A DNA stretch of 64,000 nucleotides, from IMG/VR virus record IMGVR_UViG_3300042465_002598, positions 1 to 64,000 of that record. One strand, given 5' to 3'. This document shows positions 48,201 to 56,757 of the stretch, one piece after another. Under the pieces are notes generated by a model. The model ran no database searches. It worked only from the letters and a program-made list of their open reading frames with translations, and was not told the origin of the DNA. Position numbers and translations under genes: made by a program. Position 1 is the first letter of the stretch. Each line of letters starts with the position of its first letter. Origin of the DNA: a virus.

Positions 48201-51200
48201 CGCAAAGCCCCGTCGTCACCAATCGTGCGTCTCACGCTGAACTCGAAAAGGTTGTTTCCGACATTGGCAAGGCTCTGGGCGGTGAGGTGTCAGTCACCAT
48301 CCTCGATGATGTAACCGACGTTGACGCCAAGCAGCAGCCGGGTACTCGTGCCGGTGCGCTGATCAAAGGTCAGATTTACCTCTTCCGTAGCGGTATCGCC
48401 AAGGGCATCGAAGGGCAGAAGACTGTCTTCCACGAACTGTTCCATAAGGGCCTGAAGAACCTCCTGCCTGAGGCTGAGTACCGGGCGCTGATGTCGCGGT
48501 TCTACAACCAGAGCGCAGAGGTCCGCAGGATGGCGGATGCCTACCTCGCGTCCGATACAGGCAAGAAGGACACCGAGGGCATGAGCCCACAGGAAGCCCG
48601 CGTCCTGGCTGTCGAAGAATCGCTGGCAGAGGTTGCGGAGCAGACCAAGCTCAAGCCTACTCTGGTGCGTCAGGTGGGCAATTTCCTCGCTCGTGTTGCT
48701 GACCGGTTTGGCATGTCGCAGCTTGCCCGTGCCATTCGCACGATGGGACTGAACGAGCAGCAGAAGTTCATTCAGGATGCCTTGCAGGCAGGACTCGGAC
48801 CAAGTGCCGGGGAAGGCGCGACGAGGTTCCGTGTTGGGGAAGAAAGACCGATTAGGCAGATCGGTAAGTTTGGCCCTATAGAAAATGCCAGCGTATTTTA
48901 CTGGTCAAATGATACTGGCGTTGCTGTCCAAGTATTTGACCAAGACCTCATAGATAGCGGTGTTAAACTGTCAAGAGCGGTGGTTGATCAGTTTGACTTA
49001 GACATATCTAAAGACGGAAAAACCGCTGAGATTCACACGCACGGGGTACCTCCGGGCGCATCCGCTGTATTGTCTAAATACAAAGAGCAGATTAGTAGGG
49101 TTAAGCCTGTTGGTTTTTCTGGCGACCCTTACTATAAGTTTGCGCCTGGGTCTTTCAGTAACAAAGATATACGCGAACTGATCAGGAGTCTACGTGACAT
49201 CGCTGTAAAAGAAGGACAGTTCGACAAAGTTGAAACTGTCAAGATTAAACGTGCTACAGGTGCAACTGCCGGTAGAGGTCCGCGAGAAATAAGCCGCGAA
49301 GCGGCGATGCGGTTCCGCACCGTCACCCCCCAGACCGAAGCCGCTGTCAAGGGTATCGATGTCATCGGGGAGCAGGACAAGCGCACCTTCGGTCAGCGTG
49401 TCGCCCGAGAACTCAAGGGCAACCCCGCTCTGCGCCTGCGCGAGAAGTTCACCGACTCGCTGGCACCGCTGGAAGACCTCTTCGTCAATGCCTACGGCGG
49501 CGCAACCCGCACAGCCAAGGGCCGACTCAACCCGATGGTGCTGCTCTCCCGGGCGCTCGACGCGCTGCGCGTCAGCAAGGCGGCACAGGAGATTGGTGGT
49601 CTGGGCAGGGAAGACGGGCTCATCGTCGCCAAAGCTCTGCCGGTCAACTACAAGGACATCCTCAAGCGCATCGCGGATGCCGCCAAAGAGCGTGGGCAGA
49701 CCTACGAGGAGTTCCGCAAGACGGTGGATACTGTCCTGTACGCGCACCGTGAGTACAACCTGCGCGAGAAGAACAAGACCCTGCCCCAAGACGAGCAGAT
49801 CGAACTGCTCCTGAAAGATCACCAGATTGATCGACTGGAAGCTGCGTTCCAGCAGGACGACTTCATCAAGGGCATCAGCACAGACCTTGACACCATCCGC
49901 TTCAACCTACTCGACACGCTGGTGGACACCGGGCGAATCTCCGCTGAGCAAGCCAAGGACTACCGAGACGCCATCGGCTACATCCCCTTTGAGCGGATCG
50001 GTGAGTACGAGAACCAGTGGAACAATGCCACTCGTGGCGCGAACCGTGGGGTGGCTGCGCTGAAGAAAATGCGCAGTCTGGAGGGCAGCGACAGGAAGTC
50101 TACCTCCGTCGTGGAGAACTTCTCCGGACTCATGGACTGGGCTACGAAGGAGGCGATGAAGAACGAAGCCGCCCTTCGCGCCCTCAAGGACATGGAACTG
50201 CTGGGTGCAGCGGTCAAGCGCCCGAACAAACCAAAGACAGACGCGCCGGGGGATACTGTCGATGTCTTCGACGGGGGCAAGAAGGTCTCCTACTATATCC
50301 CGGACCCTGCGCACCTCGTAGCGTTCAGCATCGCTGACCCGCAGCTTTCCAAAATCCTCAAGGCATTCCAACGGGGCTCCCAGGTGCTCCGCGCTGGCGT
50401 CACTGCCATGCCGCCGTTCGCCATCAAGCAGGTGTTTGACGACGTTATACGTGCGTACACTTACGCAGGTGTCAAGAACAACGGCGAGTTGGTCAAGAAC
50501 GTACTCTTCAACTTCCCGAAGAACTGGGTCAACGAGGTGATGCGGCGCGAGTCGAAGGGTGTCCGCGAACTGAAGAATCTTGGTATCGTTGGCACGTTCG
50601 ACTTCACTCAACAGACCAACCTGAAGGACATCCTTGAGGAGGCAGGGGCGAAGAAGGAAGGGATCGGCAGTGCCATCATCCGTGTGATGGAAGCCGGTGC
50701 CAAGGCATCGGACCTCGCCGTGCGTGAGGCCATCTACAAGCAGGTGCTCAAGGAGACCGGAGACAAGGCTCAGGCCGAGTCCGCTGCACGGGAAATCATC
50801 AACTTCAGCCGTCGTGGTTCATCGAAGATGATGGGTCAGATGATCAGCATCATCCCCTTCTTCAACGCCTATGCGCGAGGCATGGACAAGCTGGCGACGG
50901 CAGCGGCTGGAAGAGTTGTGGGTCAGTCCACAGGCACCGCCCGGTCAATGTTCTACCAACGCATGGGTGTGCTGACCTCGATGGGCCTGCTGTACGCCCT
51001 GATGATGCAGGACGACGAGGAGTACAACAAGCTGCCTGACCACGTGCGGGATACGAACTGGGTGCTGCCCTACGGTAAGGGGCTTGGCTTCACGCCCGTC
51101 ATTCCCATCCCGGCTGAACTCGCGTTCTTCTTCAAGGCGATCCCTGAGCGGATCGTGCGGTACTACAAGTACCAGGGCACCGAGGGAGAGCAGGCAGCGA

Positions 51201-51958
51201 TGTCTGTGCTCGGTGAGTTGGCTAAGCGAGGAATCGACGTTTTCTCGTCGCCCAACGTCACGCCTCAGGTGCTGCGTCCCTTCCTTGAGAACATCGTCAA
51301 CTACTCGTTCTTCCTGGGCAGGCCGCTGGAGTCGCAGGCTCAGTTGCAGCTTCGCCCGTTTGAACGGTACGGTACCGGCACCTCTGACGCCATGAAGGCT
51401 GTTGCGAGGGGTCTGGAGGACGTTGCCAACGCCACGGGTATCGAAGCCTTCGCCGTGTCCCCGATCAAGCTGGAGAACGCTGTGCGTGGCCTCATGGGTA
51501 CCGCTGCGGGGCTCACCCTGTCGATGGCTGACATGATGGTCAACCCTGACCGGACAGACCGCCCCCTGCACCAGCAGTTGACGCCTCAGTTGACCGGTGC
51601 CTCGGCTGTGATGAAGACCGCAGTGGGTACGCGGTACATGGACGAAATCTACGATCTGGAGAAGCGGGTCGAACAGGTCAACGGCACCTACAACCGGCTG
51701 ATGAAGACGCAGCCCGAGAAGGTCGAGGAGTACCTCAAGGACAACATCGGCATGTACTCCATCCGGGAGCCGGTGAAGAGCGTCATGGACGCCATCCGCA
51801 CGCTCAACGAGACTGCCATGACCATCGACCGGGACACCTCTCTGAGCCCGGAGGAGCGCCGCAAGCTCATCGATGAACTGCGTGTCGAGCAGAACGAGAT
51901 CGCCCGAGTAGTCTTCTCCTTGCGCAAGCAGGCCCGCGACATCCAAGCAGGGCTCTGA
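45209..51958 (+). CDS. Giant polyvalent virion protein with HExxH and LPD38-like part, 2249 aa
   Basis: ATG 45209 follows the stop of the core gene (MPVYQITAPNGRTYRIEGPP, a common N-terminal module). Order: membrane-like helical region (about 50-250), Pro-rich linkers (about 340-400 and 540-580), coiled coil (560-720), a domain with H1075-E-L-F-H1079 (TVFHELFHKGLKNLL), a probable zincin, an AT-rich inserted block (about 1210-1365), then a long helical C-terminal part (IIPFFNAYARGMDKLATAAA; LLYALMMQDDEEYNKLPDHV) that resembles the LPD38 domain of phage polyvalent proteins. It is likely ejected with the DNA. Whether the protease is active is unknown. Confidence 0.75.
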   Translation: MPVYQITAPNGRTYRIEGPPGASDADVAQAVLAQYPEAGKPPAESTIMGEIVRGGKQLTSSVRTGLGSLTAPEEAALAGLERGEKIAAEAGEGPSFAAVRKAYEERGLLPAAGEVASQIPRAVAGQLPQLAAMAGGARLGAMAGAGIGSIVPVVGTGAGALVGGVLGAGATLLPQFMGANVERQAKEQLERGEPVSIDRTKAYGAAAGQAAVESAGTAFVLGKRVVKGVLGITDDAALTTAKAGKALEETAKRSLAASAGRGALRGTAEIPVEIAQAVIERAQAGLDLTSPEAMEEYGENAYLAGLVGPTIGSAANVVERRGAQRALAATAPPVEAPIERAERLKAEKAAAETPPPAPPVTEPAPPPVVETPAPPPVAETPAPPPVAETPAPPVEEPKVRKPGEPPATGLQPADIEALGISKKQPIYRRMLGKDMNDPAQRDAILADIENYLTRGNGSEESRAKLTEFKAKFAPAAPAAPPTTETPSADATQPEAGGAGAPVAGEPGAGAAPGGAGVTEPSGVVPPVADAQQPAGGEGQQPAPITPPAPAPAPAPAPAPAPAPAPTPAQVEQELTALVESGRITEEQAATYREELLGEAEEAPQTAMGQAFQKQVDSLKAQMDALRQKSGKKPAPKSKNRAKFDELEAQLQTLLPAETGPLKEKLKKAGATAVVTSSNVVREAEKLEKQAAELEAKEGRVTPEVAGLRSRAASLRDASAPVIDIPAVRKALKNRGPKMLKAVLTYIGVDEDGNYLPTTYSTDEAAESVGLKKSSGSNVRRIAEALGITEDVRSRFHAAQTGVVGIAKNVSEASLSGISVENPKAGVLYEAPVKPVSTDAEYDALVARVKELEVNGKEPEKGSPNFKAYKTAEKALRQATPAAPSFLRPALTKIGQLDFTKLDMRQLADIYSRASRYDAKDNAEVMQQLNSEVEARRKADRKGTDAAVNRAYGKLVEEEETQAETEVETVEEAPEEVEVEVEDRTARLSDEDVNYRTIPQSPVVTNRASHAELEKVVSDIGKALGGEVSVTILDDVTDVDAKQQPGTRAGALIKGQIYLFRSGIAKGIEGQKTVFHELFHKGLKNLLPEAEYRALMSRFYNQSAEVRRMADAYLASDTGKKDTEGMSPQEARVLAVEESLAEVAEQTKLKPTLVRQVGNFLARVADRFGMSQLARAIRTMGLNEQQKFIQDALQAGLGPSAGEGATRFRVGEERPIRQIGKFGPIENASVFYWSNDTGVAVQVFDQDLIDSGVKLSRAVVDQFDLDISKDGKTAEIHTHGVPPGASAVLSKYKEQISRVKPVGFSGDPYYKFAPGSFSNKDIRELIRSLRDIAVKEGQFDKVETVKIKRATGATAGRGPREISREAAMRFRTVTPQTEAAVKGIDVIGEQDKRTFGQRVARELKGNPALRLREKFTDSLAPLEDLFVNAYGGATRTAKGRLNPMVLLSRALDALRVSKAAQEIGGLGREDGLIVAKALPVNYKDILKRIADAAKERGQTYEEFRKTVDTVLYAHREYNLREKNKTLPQDEQIELLLKDHQIDRLEAAFQQDDFIKGISTDLDTIRFNLLDTLVDTGRISAEQAKDYRDAIGYIPFERIGEYENQWNNATRGANRGVAALKKMRSLEGSDRKSTSVVENFSGLMDWATKEAMKNEAALRALKDMELLGAAVKRPNKPKTDAPGDTVDVFDGGKKVSYYIPDPAHLVAFSIADPQLSKILKAFQRGSQVLRAGVTAMPPFAIKQVFDDVIRAYTYAGVKNNGELVKNVLFNFPKNWVNEVMRRESKGVRELKNLGIVGTFDFTQQTNLKDILEEAGAKKEGIGSAIIRVMEAGAKASDLAVREAIYKQVLKETGDKAQAESAAREIINFSRRGSSKMMGQMISIIPFFNAYARGMDKLATAAAGRVVGQSTGTARSMFYQRMGVLTSMGLLYALMMQDDEEYNKLPDHVRDTNWVLPYGKGLGFTPVIPIPAELAFFFKAIPERIVRYYKYQGTEGEQAAMSVLGELAKRGIDVFSSPNVTPQVLRPFLENIVNYSFFLGRPLESQAQLQLRPFERYGTGTSDAMKAVARGLEDVANATGIEAFAVSPIKLENAVRGLMGTAAGLTLSMADMMVNPDRTDRPLHQQLTPQLTGASAVMKTAVGTRYMDEIYDLEKRVEQVNGTYNRLMKTQPEKVEEYLKDNIGMYSIREPVKSVMDAIRTLNETAMTIDRDTSLSPEERRKLIDELRVEQNEIARVVFSLRKQARDIQAGL

Positions 51959-51960
51959 TG

Positions 51961-51994
51961 AAAAAGCGCCCCGGGGACTTGCGCCGCCCGGGGC
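51961..51994 (-). terminator. Terminator of the right minus-strand module
   Basis: GCCCCGG/CCGGGGC (51968-51974 with 51988-51994) forms a seven-pair stem; on the minus strand it is followed by GCGCTTTTTC. It lies between the converging late (plus) and replication (minus) modules. It would act on transcripts coming from the right. Confidence 0.75.
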
Positions 51995-52040
51995 TAAGAC
52001 TAGGAGGGAGACGCTGGCAACTGCTTACCAGCGGGCCGGA

Positions 52041-52277
52041 TTATGCCATGCGCCAGACCCGGATGCCAAGTACCCCGCCCTCGACCCGCTCCACCCAGGC
52101 CAACGTGTATTTAAGAGTGTGGTAGTGGACGCGCACGGCGTTGAACACCATCTGAGGTTTCAGCGCTGGCAGAAAGAAACTGTGCCCGATGCCTAGAGTG
52201 CGCGGCACCCTGAAGACCGCCGAGTTGATCTCCAGTATGTCAGTCTGGCTTATCCGTGACCAGTTCACTGTCTTCAA
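52041..52277 (-). CDS. Small GIRVWR-family protein, up to 78 aa
   Basis: Last gene of the replication module. The start is uncertain: TTG 52277 gives the longest frame and GTG 52268 is possible; no ATG is well placed. GHSFFLPAL and the C-terminal GIRVWRMA match GNSFLIPCD and GIRVWRTE of the 3687-3938 protein, so the two are paralogues. Overlaps the primase end by 38 bases. Function unknown. Confidence 0.55.
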   Translation of the reverse strand: MKTVNWSRISQTDILEINSAVFRVPRTLGIGHSFFLPALKPQMVFNAVRVHYHTLKYTLAWVERVEGGVLGIRVWRMA

Positions 52278-55056
52278 ACCCTAGTACCTGGGCAGCGTTG
52301 ATGATGCAGTAAGCATTCACTGCACCGAAGTCCGCGTCCCAGCCAGCGCCCATCCGCTTCTTCACCACCAATAGCTTGCTACCCGTCTCAGCCTCAAACA
52401 TGTTGGGCAGTTCTCGGGTGTTGATATAGTTCTCACTGCACCAGCGGTTGAAGTCCTTTTGGACAATGAAGAGGTTCTTTGTATCAGGCTCGTACCGAAT
52501 GATGAGGTTGTGCTTGGGCTTGATATACGGCTCGTTTTGCAGCCCGTTCGCACGCTGCTTGGAGTCGATGGTCAGCATGCTGTTGACGTTGTGATTCACG
52601 AAAGCAGCGATGGTTTCCGAAGCCTGCACGCTGCGCATGGCCTGCTCCACTACCCCCACGCGGATCACTTCGATCATGCGCCGTGCGATGCGGGAAAGGT
52701 TGAAGTTGGTCAGACCGAGGTTGTTCGTGATGACCCCTGCCGTGATGGCGCAGATCACAGCGTTCAGCCGGTACCGCTCCGTCTGAGTCCACTTGCCCTT
52801 GGAGTAGATAAGGTCACGAGTCTCGGCCCACATCTTCTTCACGAGGTCTAGATTCGACACTACGTAATTGACGAAGATATCCCCAGCGTAGCCGTAGTTG
52901 TCATTGAGATCGTTGAATAGCTTCTGCGACTCCAACACATCGGAGGGAACGGGTGTCTGTAGGTTGACCTCGATGACGCGAGCGAGTTCGCCCTGTGGGT
53001 CCACCTTGATCATGCCGAGCCGGTCTTCGACGCTGGTGTTGCTGGACCATACGGTGATCATCTTCCAGACAAGATCGTTGGACCGCTCCATGTTGCGGCC
53101 AGACTCCATGCGATCCCGCGCCCGCCCCTGCGTGCTGCCGTAGAGCAGCCCAGACAACTCCTGCGGCGAAGCGTTCGTCATCTCGTCCAGGCACATCGGG
53201 ATGCCATTCAGCGTGCCCATGCGGTGCACCTTGGTCAGATGCGTGTCCTGCGCATCCTTCATCAGCGCCCGGGAGTCACCGAAGATCGAGTTGATGCACC
53301 GCAGGATCGTGGTCTTGCCCGTGCCGCTCTTCTTGGAGAAGTAGTTGATCACCGCCCCATTCTCGGGCGACATCATCATGAGGACGCTGCCGAACCCGGA
53401 GAGCACACCGAACGCATGGAGGTCGAACTCCGGCGCGTTGTAGGCGTCGATGATGTCCTTCCACACTTCCAGCGATCCCTTCGGTGTGAACCAGGGAATG
53501 TACTTTTCCAGATGGCGGGCGACAGGCGCGTGGACAACACCCCTCGGTGTGTACTCCCGGTTACCTATGATGAACGTGTTCTCTCTTGTCCAGCCAAAAC
53601 GGGTATACATCTCTTCCGCCTTATCACGCATTTGCAGTTCTTGAATTGACTTGGCAACGTAGGCTTGCAGTTTAGTCAGTTGCGCCGGGGTGAAGACTGC
53701 TACCCCCTGCTCGTTCAGCTTCTCGCGGAACTTGTCTATCGCACCGACTTCCTTCTGCGCAATCATGAAGTCACGAATAGCGTCGTTAGGCAAGTGGTGG
53801 CGCATCCAGACAACGTCACCTAAGTCGCTCTCCCGCATGCGACGGTATACATACAAGTCGTGCGGATAGATGATCTCGACCTCAGGCTCCCCATCTTCGA
53901 CAGCCTTCTTGTGCATGTACACACCGCCGCTGGCTCCTCGGGTGTAGGGGAACGGGAGCACCGGGATAACGATAGCCTTGCCATCCACCTCGACCTTGCT
54001 CGGCTCACGGGGCGCTTCCTTGATCGTGGAACCAAGCTGGATCGGTGAGGTGATCTTCCCAGCATGCTGACACCCTGCGCACAGGTGGGCCATGTCCAGC
54101 CCGTTGAAGGTCTCGCAGGTGTAGGGGCCACGCGTGTTGACCGCCTTCGTCTCAGTCTCGTCAGGCGCGTAGTTGGGGTGGTTCTTGGAGACCTCGTGGA
54201 TGCCCCAGTCATGATCTTCGCAATGCTGCGCTATCGACAGCACTCCGCGCCATACCGGTTCGGGCAGCGTGTCGGAGTTCACAACGGCGTTCCGGACCTG
54301 GGCACACCCCGTGCCGCTCATGGACTTCGCCCAGATGATCTGGAACTTGCTGATCCGGTTAGGGTCACCTTGCGCGAGGCTCTGCGTCAGCTTGCTGCTC
54401 GTGCCCTTGGACAACGCTCGCGCCTTGGCGAACATGTCTTTCGACGGGATCATGATCTGCCCGATGACCGCACGCAGGGCAGCGAACTCGTAATGGACGA
54501 TGGGCGTCAGCAGCGTAACCGCTTGCCCGTTCTTGCTGTTGATGGTGTCTGGTACACGGAGCACTCGCACGGTGTCAGCCGTACATGCGCTATCGACGTT
54601 GAAGCCCTTGTCCTTGCAGAGAGCTTTGAGTGAGGTAGCTACCTCAGACCACTCGTGAACCGCCACCGCCTGCACGAATATCCAATGGGCGTGCAATCCG
54701 TTACCGGAGTCAACGATAGTGGGGCGGGGTAGATTCGTCTCCTTACAAAAGGCGCGCAGTGCAGTGGCACCTTCGTTCTTGTCTGCGTACGGCTTCCCAG
54801 AGCCGCAGTCTATGTCAATGTACAGTTCCCTCTTAGATACTGCGTTGTCGGCTACGGCGGTATCGCCCGCGCCGAATCCAGCAGTCACATAGTAAACGTC
54901 CAGTCCTTGGTCTACGAAGTTCTGTGTACTGTCAGCCATCTTGCTGACCGATGAGAAGAACCTATTGAACGCAGCGCCGGATGTTCTATTGATCAGCCTA
55001 AGTGAGTACCGTGTTCCTTCTGGGAGAATACCTTCTAGGAATTCAAGTTGGGACAT
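52240..55056 (-). CDS. DNA primase-helicase, 938 aa
   Basis: An N-terminal AEP-type primase: D81-I-D83 (LYIDIDCGSGKPY), SGNGLHAHWIF at 117-127 and VLRVPDTINSKNG. A Cys-rich zinc site follows in the middle (CETFNGLDMAHLCAGC). The C-terminal D5-like/SF3-type ATPase has Walker A KKSGTGKTT near 575 and Walker B PMCLDEMTN near 620. It should make primers and unwind DNA for the phage polymerase encoded in the same operon. All motifs are intact. Confidence 0.85.
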   Translation of the reverse strand: MSQLEFLEGILPEGTRYSLRLINRTSGAAFNRFFSSVSKMADSTQNFVDQGLDVYYVTAGFGAGDTAVADNAVSKRELYIDIDCGSGKPYADKNEGATALRAFCKETNLPRPTIVDSGNGLHAHWIFVQAVAVHEWSEVATSLKALCKDKGFNVDSACTADTVRVLRVPDTINSKNGQAVTLLTPIVHYEFAALRAVIGQIMIPSKDMFAKARALSKGTSSKLTQSLAQGDPNRISKFQIIWAKSMSGTGCAQVRNAVVNSDTLPEPVWRGVLSIAQHCEDHDWGIHEVSKNHPNYAPDETETKAVNTRGPYTCETFNGLDMAHLCAGCQHAGKITSPIQLGSTIKEAPREPSKVEVDGKAIVIPVLPFPYTRGASGGVYMHKKAVEDGEPEVEIIYPHDLYVYRRMRESDLGDVVWMRHHLPNDAIRDFMIAQKEVGAIDKFREKLNEQGVAVFTPAQLTKLQAYVAKSIQELQMRDKAEEMYTRFGWTRENTFIIGNREYTPRGVVHAPVARHLEKYIPWFTPKGSLEVWKDIIDAYNAPEFDLHAFGVLSGFGSVLMMMSPENGAVINYFSKKSGTGKTTILRCINSIFGDSRALMKDAQDTHLTKVHRMGTLNGIPMCLDEMTNASPQELSGLLYGSTQGRARDRMESGRNMERSNDLVWKMITVWSSNTSVEDRLGMIKVDPQGELARVIEVNLQTPVPSDVLESQKLFNDLNDNYGYAGDIFVNYVVSNLDLVKKMWAETRDLIYSKGKWTQTERYRLNAVICAITAGVITNNLGLTNFNLSRIARRMIEVIRVGVVEQAMRSVQASETIAAFVNHNVNSMLTIDSKQRANGLQNEPYIKPKHNLIIRYEPDTKNLFIVQKDFNRWCSENYINTRELPNMFEAETGSKLLVVKKRMGAGWDADFGAVNAYCIINAAQVLGFEDSELVTDKPD

Positions 55057-55107
55057 GGTGGCGAAAAGTTAGCCACTGACGCGTGACGCATCGTGACGGG
55101 GGACCGC

Positions 55108-55341
55108 TCAGGTCGGGGGGAGGGTCGAACGATAGTACGCGAGAACCTTGGCGCGCAAGTGCTTTCCGACCTCTCGTTTACCCGAGAACCACCGGTAGAT
55201 GGTGGCCTTCGACACATCGAGGTCTTGGCAGACCCGGGCAACCGGAATCTGCCTGTAGATGCACAAGCGCCCCAAGGCAACCCCGATGAGGACGGGGTCC
55301 GCGTCAGCGTTCAGCCTGACGATCTTGGCTGAGTAGGGCAT
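55108..55341 (-). CDS. HTH regulator, 77 aa
   Basis: Residues 30-60 (PVARVCQDLDVSKATIYRWF, then SGKREVGKHLRAKVLAYY) form a clear HTH with a Cro/XRE-like spacing and a Trp in the recognition helix. The total size fits a small dimeric repressor. A hairpin covers its ribosome-binding site. It lies between the primase and the 311-aa replication protein and could tune the replication operon. Confidence 0.8.
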   Translation of the reverse strand: MPYSAKIVRLNADADPVLIGVALGRLCIYRQIPVARVCQDLDVSKATIYRWFSGKREVGKHLRAKVLAYYRSTLPPT

Positions 55342-55348
55342 GGTTGTA

Positions 55349-55366
55349 GCAGGGGTTGCCCCCTGC
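55349..55366 (-). promoter_or_regulatory. Hairpin sequestering the ribosome-binding site of the HTH gene
   Basis: GCAGGGG-GCAA-CCCCTGC, seven perfect pairs, lies seven bases before ATG 55341 and contains the only purine-rich AGGGGG site. Translation of the regulator probably needs opening of this stem, for example by ribosomes ending the upstream gene. Confidence 0.6.
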
Positions 55367-55371
55367 GTTCC

Positions 55372-56307
55372 TCAGTCGTCTGCGTCTGCCCAGTCGCTCA
55401 GGATCGACTTCACGCTGCGCGTCTCGACCTCCGCCGCCTTCGTCGCTTCACGGACCACGGGCTCTTGCACCGCTTCAGGAGCGGCCTCCGCCTTGGGCTT
55501 GGCCTTCGGCGCGGGAGCGGGCGCAGCGGCCTTGGGTTGCACGAACACCGGGGCTTCCGCAGGCGCGGGGGCGGCAGCGGGGGCTTCCTCCACCCCGTCA
55601 ATGTCCGCCACGGTCATCGTCACCGCGTCGATGGCAGCCTGCTCGTCCATGCGAGCGGTCACCTTGGCCCACTCGTGCTCCTCCAGCGGGCGCACCGCGC
55701 TGAAGACCAGCTTCATGTTGGCAGAGGTGTCGAAGCGCATCTCGGTCACCACAGCGTTGACCTCGATCCCGTGCCCGCCCAGGAAGCGGGCGTACTGCTG
55801 CAAGCCCATCTTGCGGCCTTCACCCTGCGCGAACAGGCTGGACGCATTGATGTTCATCGCGTAGATGTCCCCATCGATGTCAGAGGCCAGCAGAACGGCC
55901 AGACGGCGGCTGTAGCGACACGCCTTGGAGTCACCCTGCCCAGACCCCTTGATGTCTTGCGGGCAGCCGTTGCAGGTCTTGTGCTGCGGGGCCTTGACGT
56001 TTGCATTGGGCGTCACGCTGTCATCAGACCAGCACTTCGGATGGGCCTTGACACCCTTCTCGTACTGCCCACCGTAGTAGGTGCGGGAGTTGGCATCCGC
56101 TGCACGGACGACGATGATGTTCATCGCACGGTCTTCGTTGACGGCGACCGACTTGCCGCCGACCATCATGGTGAAGACGTTGTTGTCGATGCTGATGCGC
56201 TTGCTGTTGCCGCCGCCCATCAGGGACTTGGTCAGGTCGCTCAGTTGCCCACGACGCAGGTGAGCAGGCAGTGCGTTGCCGGTTTGAAAAAGAGTCAGTT
56301 CAGACAT
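55372..56307 (-). CDS. Replication-associated protein (possible ssDNA-binding), 311 aa
   Basis: Start 56307 (MSELTLFQTGNALPAHLRRG) follows GGAGCTAAC. Residues 30-90 are strand-rich (ISIDNNVFTMMVGGKSVAV), then KTCNGCPQDIKGSG with two Cys followed by CRYSRRLAVLLASD, a pattern seen in a conserved phage protein encoded with primase and polymerase. The last 70 residues are Pro/Ala/Glu-rich and end in acidic ADADD, as in single-stranded DNA-binding proteins. Function is inferred from that tail and from its operon. Confidence 0.6.
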   Translation of the reverse strand: MSELTLFQTGNALPAHLRRGQLSDLTKSLMGGGNSKRISIDNNVFTMMVGGKSVAVNEDRAMNIIVVRAADANSRTYYGGQYEKGVKAHPKCWSDDSVTPNANVKAPQHKTCNGCPQDIKGSGQGDSKACRYSRRLAVLLASDIDGDIYAMNINASSLFAQGEGRKMGLQQYARFLGGHGIEVNAVVTEMRFDTSANMKLVFSAVRPLEEHEWAKVTARMDEQAAIDAVTMTVADIDGVEEAPAAAPAPAEAPVFVQPKAAAPAPAPKAKPKAEAAPEAVQEPVVREATKAAEVETRSVKSILSDWADADD

Positions 56308-56308
56308 G

Positions 56309-56713
56309 TTAGCTCCTACGGACAGTAACCGTGTACTTCGATTCGACATTCATGCCCTTGGGCATCTTGTCGGGATTAGCCTTGAGGAACTCCCCCATAG
56401 CCTTCTGCGCAATGCGCCGTTCAAGCAAATCTATCGCTTCGTTCTCCTTGACAAAGTTGTGCATGGCTTCCCAGTCGGAAGTCCAATAGCGGGTAGACAC
56501 ACCGCGAATGACAGTGCCTACACCAGGGATGCTGACGTTGCCGCCAGCACGCTTGCAGGTTTCGAGGAGATAGGCTTCAACCATCTCCATCTGCTCCTTG
56601 ATCTTCTTGTCTTCTTCCTCGTACTTTGCAGAGAGCACAGCACGGGCATCGCGCATCTTGATGTACGCCTTGACCAACTTCGGGGTCGGAGGCAGTTCTT
56701 CGCCTTCTTGCAT
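56309..56713 (-). CDS. Conserved phage replication-module protein, 134 aa
   Basis: KLVKAYIKMRDARAVLSAKY, then EEDKKIKEQMEMVEAYLLE, is a helical head; GVGTVIRGVSTRYWTSDWEA, FVKENEAIDLLERRIAQKA and GMNVESKYTVTVRRS are recurrent in phage genomes next to SSB or recombination genes. Start ATG 56713 follows TAGGAGCGAACC. The helical head recalls nuclease-inhibitor proteins of the Gam type, but the match is only in shape. Function unknown. Confidence 0.7.
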   Translation of the reverse strand: MQEGEELPPTPKLVKAYIKMRDARAVLSAKYEEEDKKIKEQMEMVEAYLLETCKRAGGNVSIPGVGTVIRGVSTRYWTSDWEAMHNFVKENEAIDLLERRIAQKAMGEFLKANPDKMPKGMNVESKYTVTVRRS

Positions 56714-56757
56714 GGTTCGCTCCTAGTGAACAGAGACAAAGTTTACTCTTCAACTTT

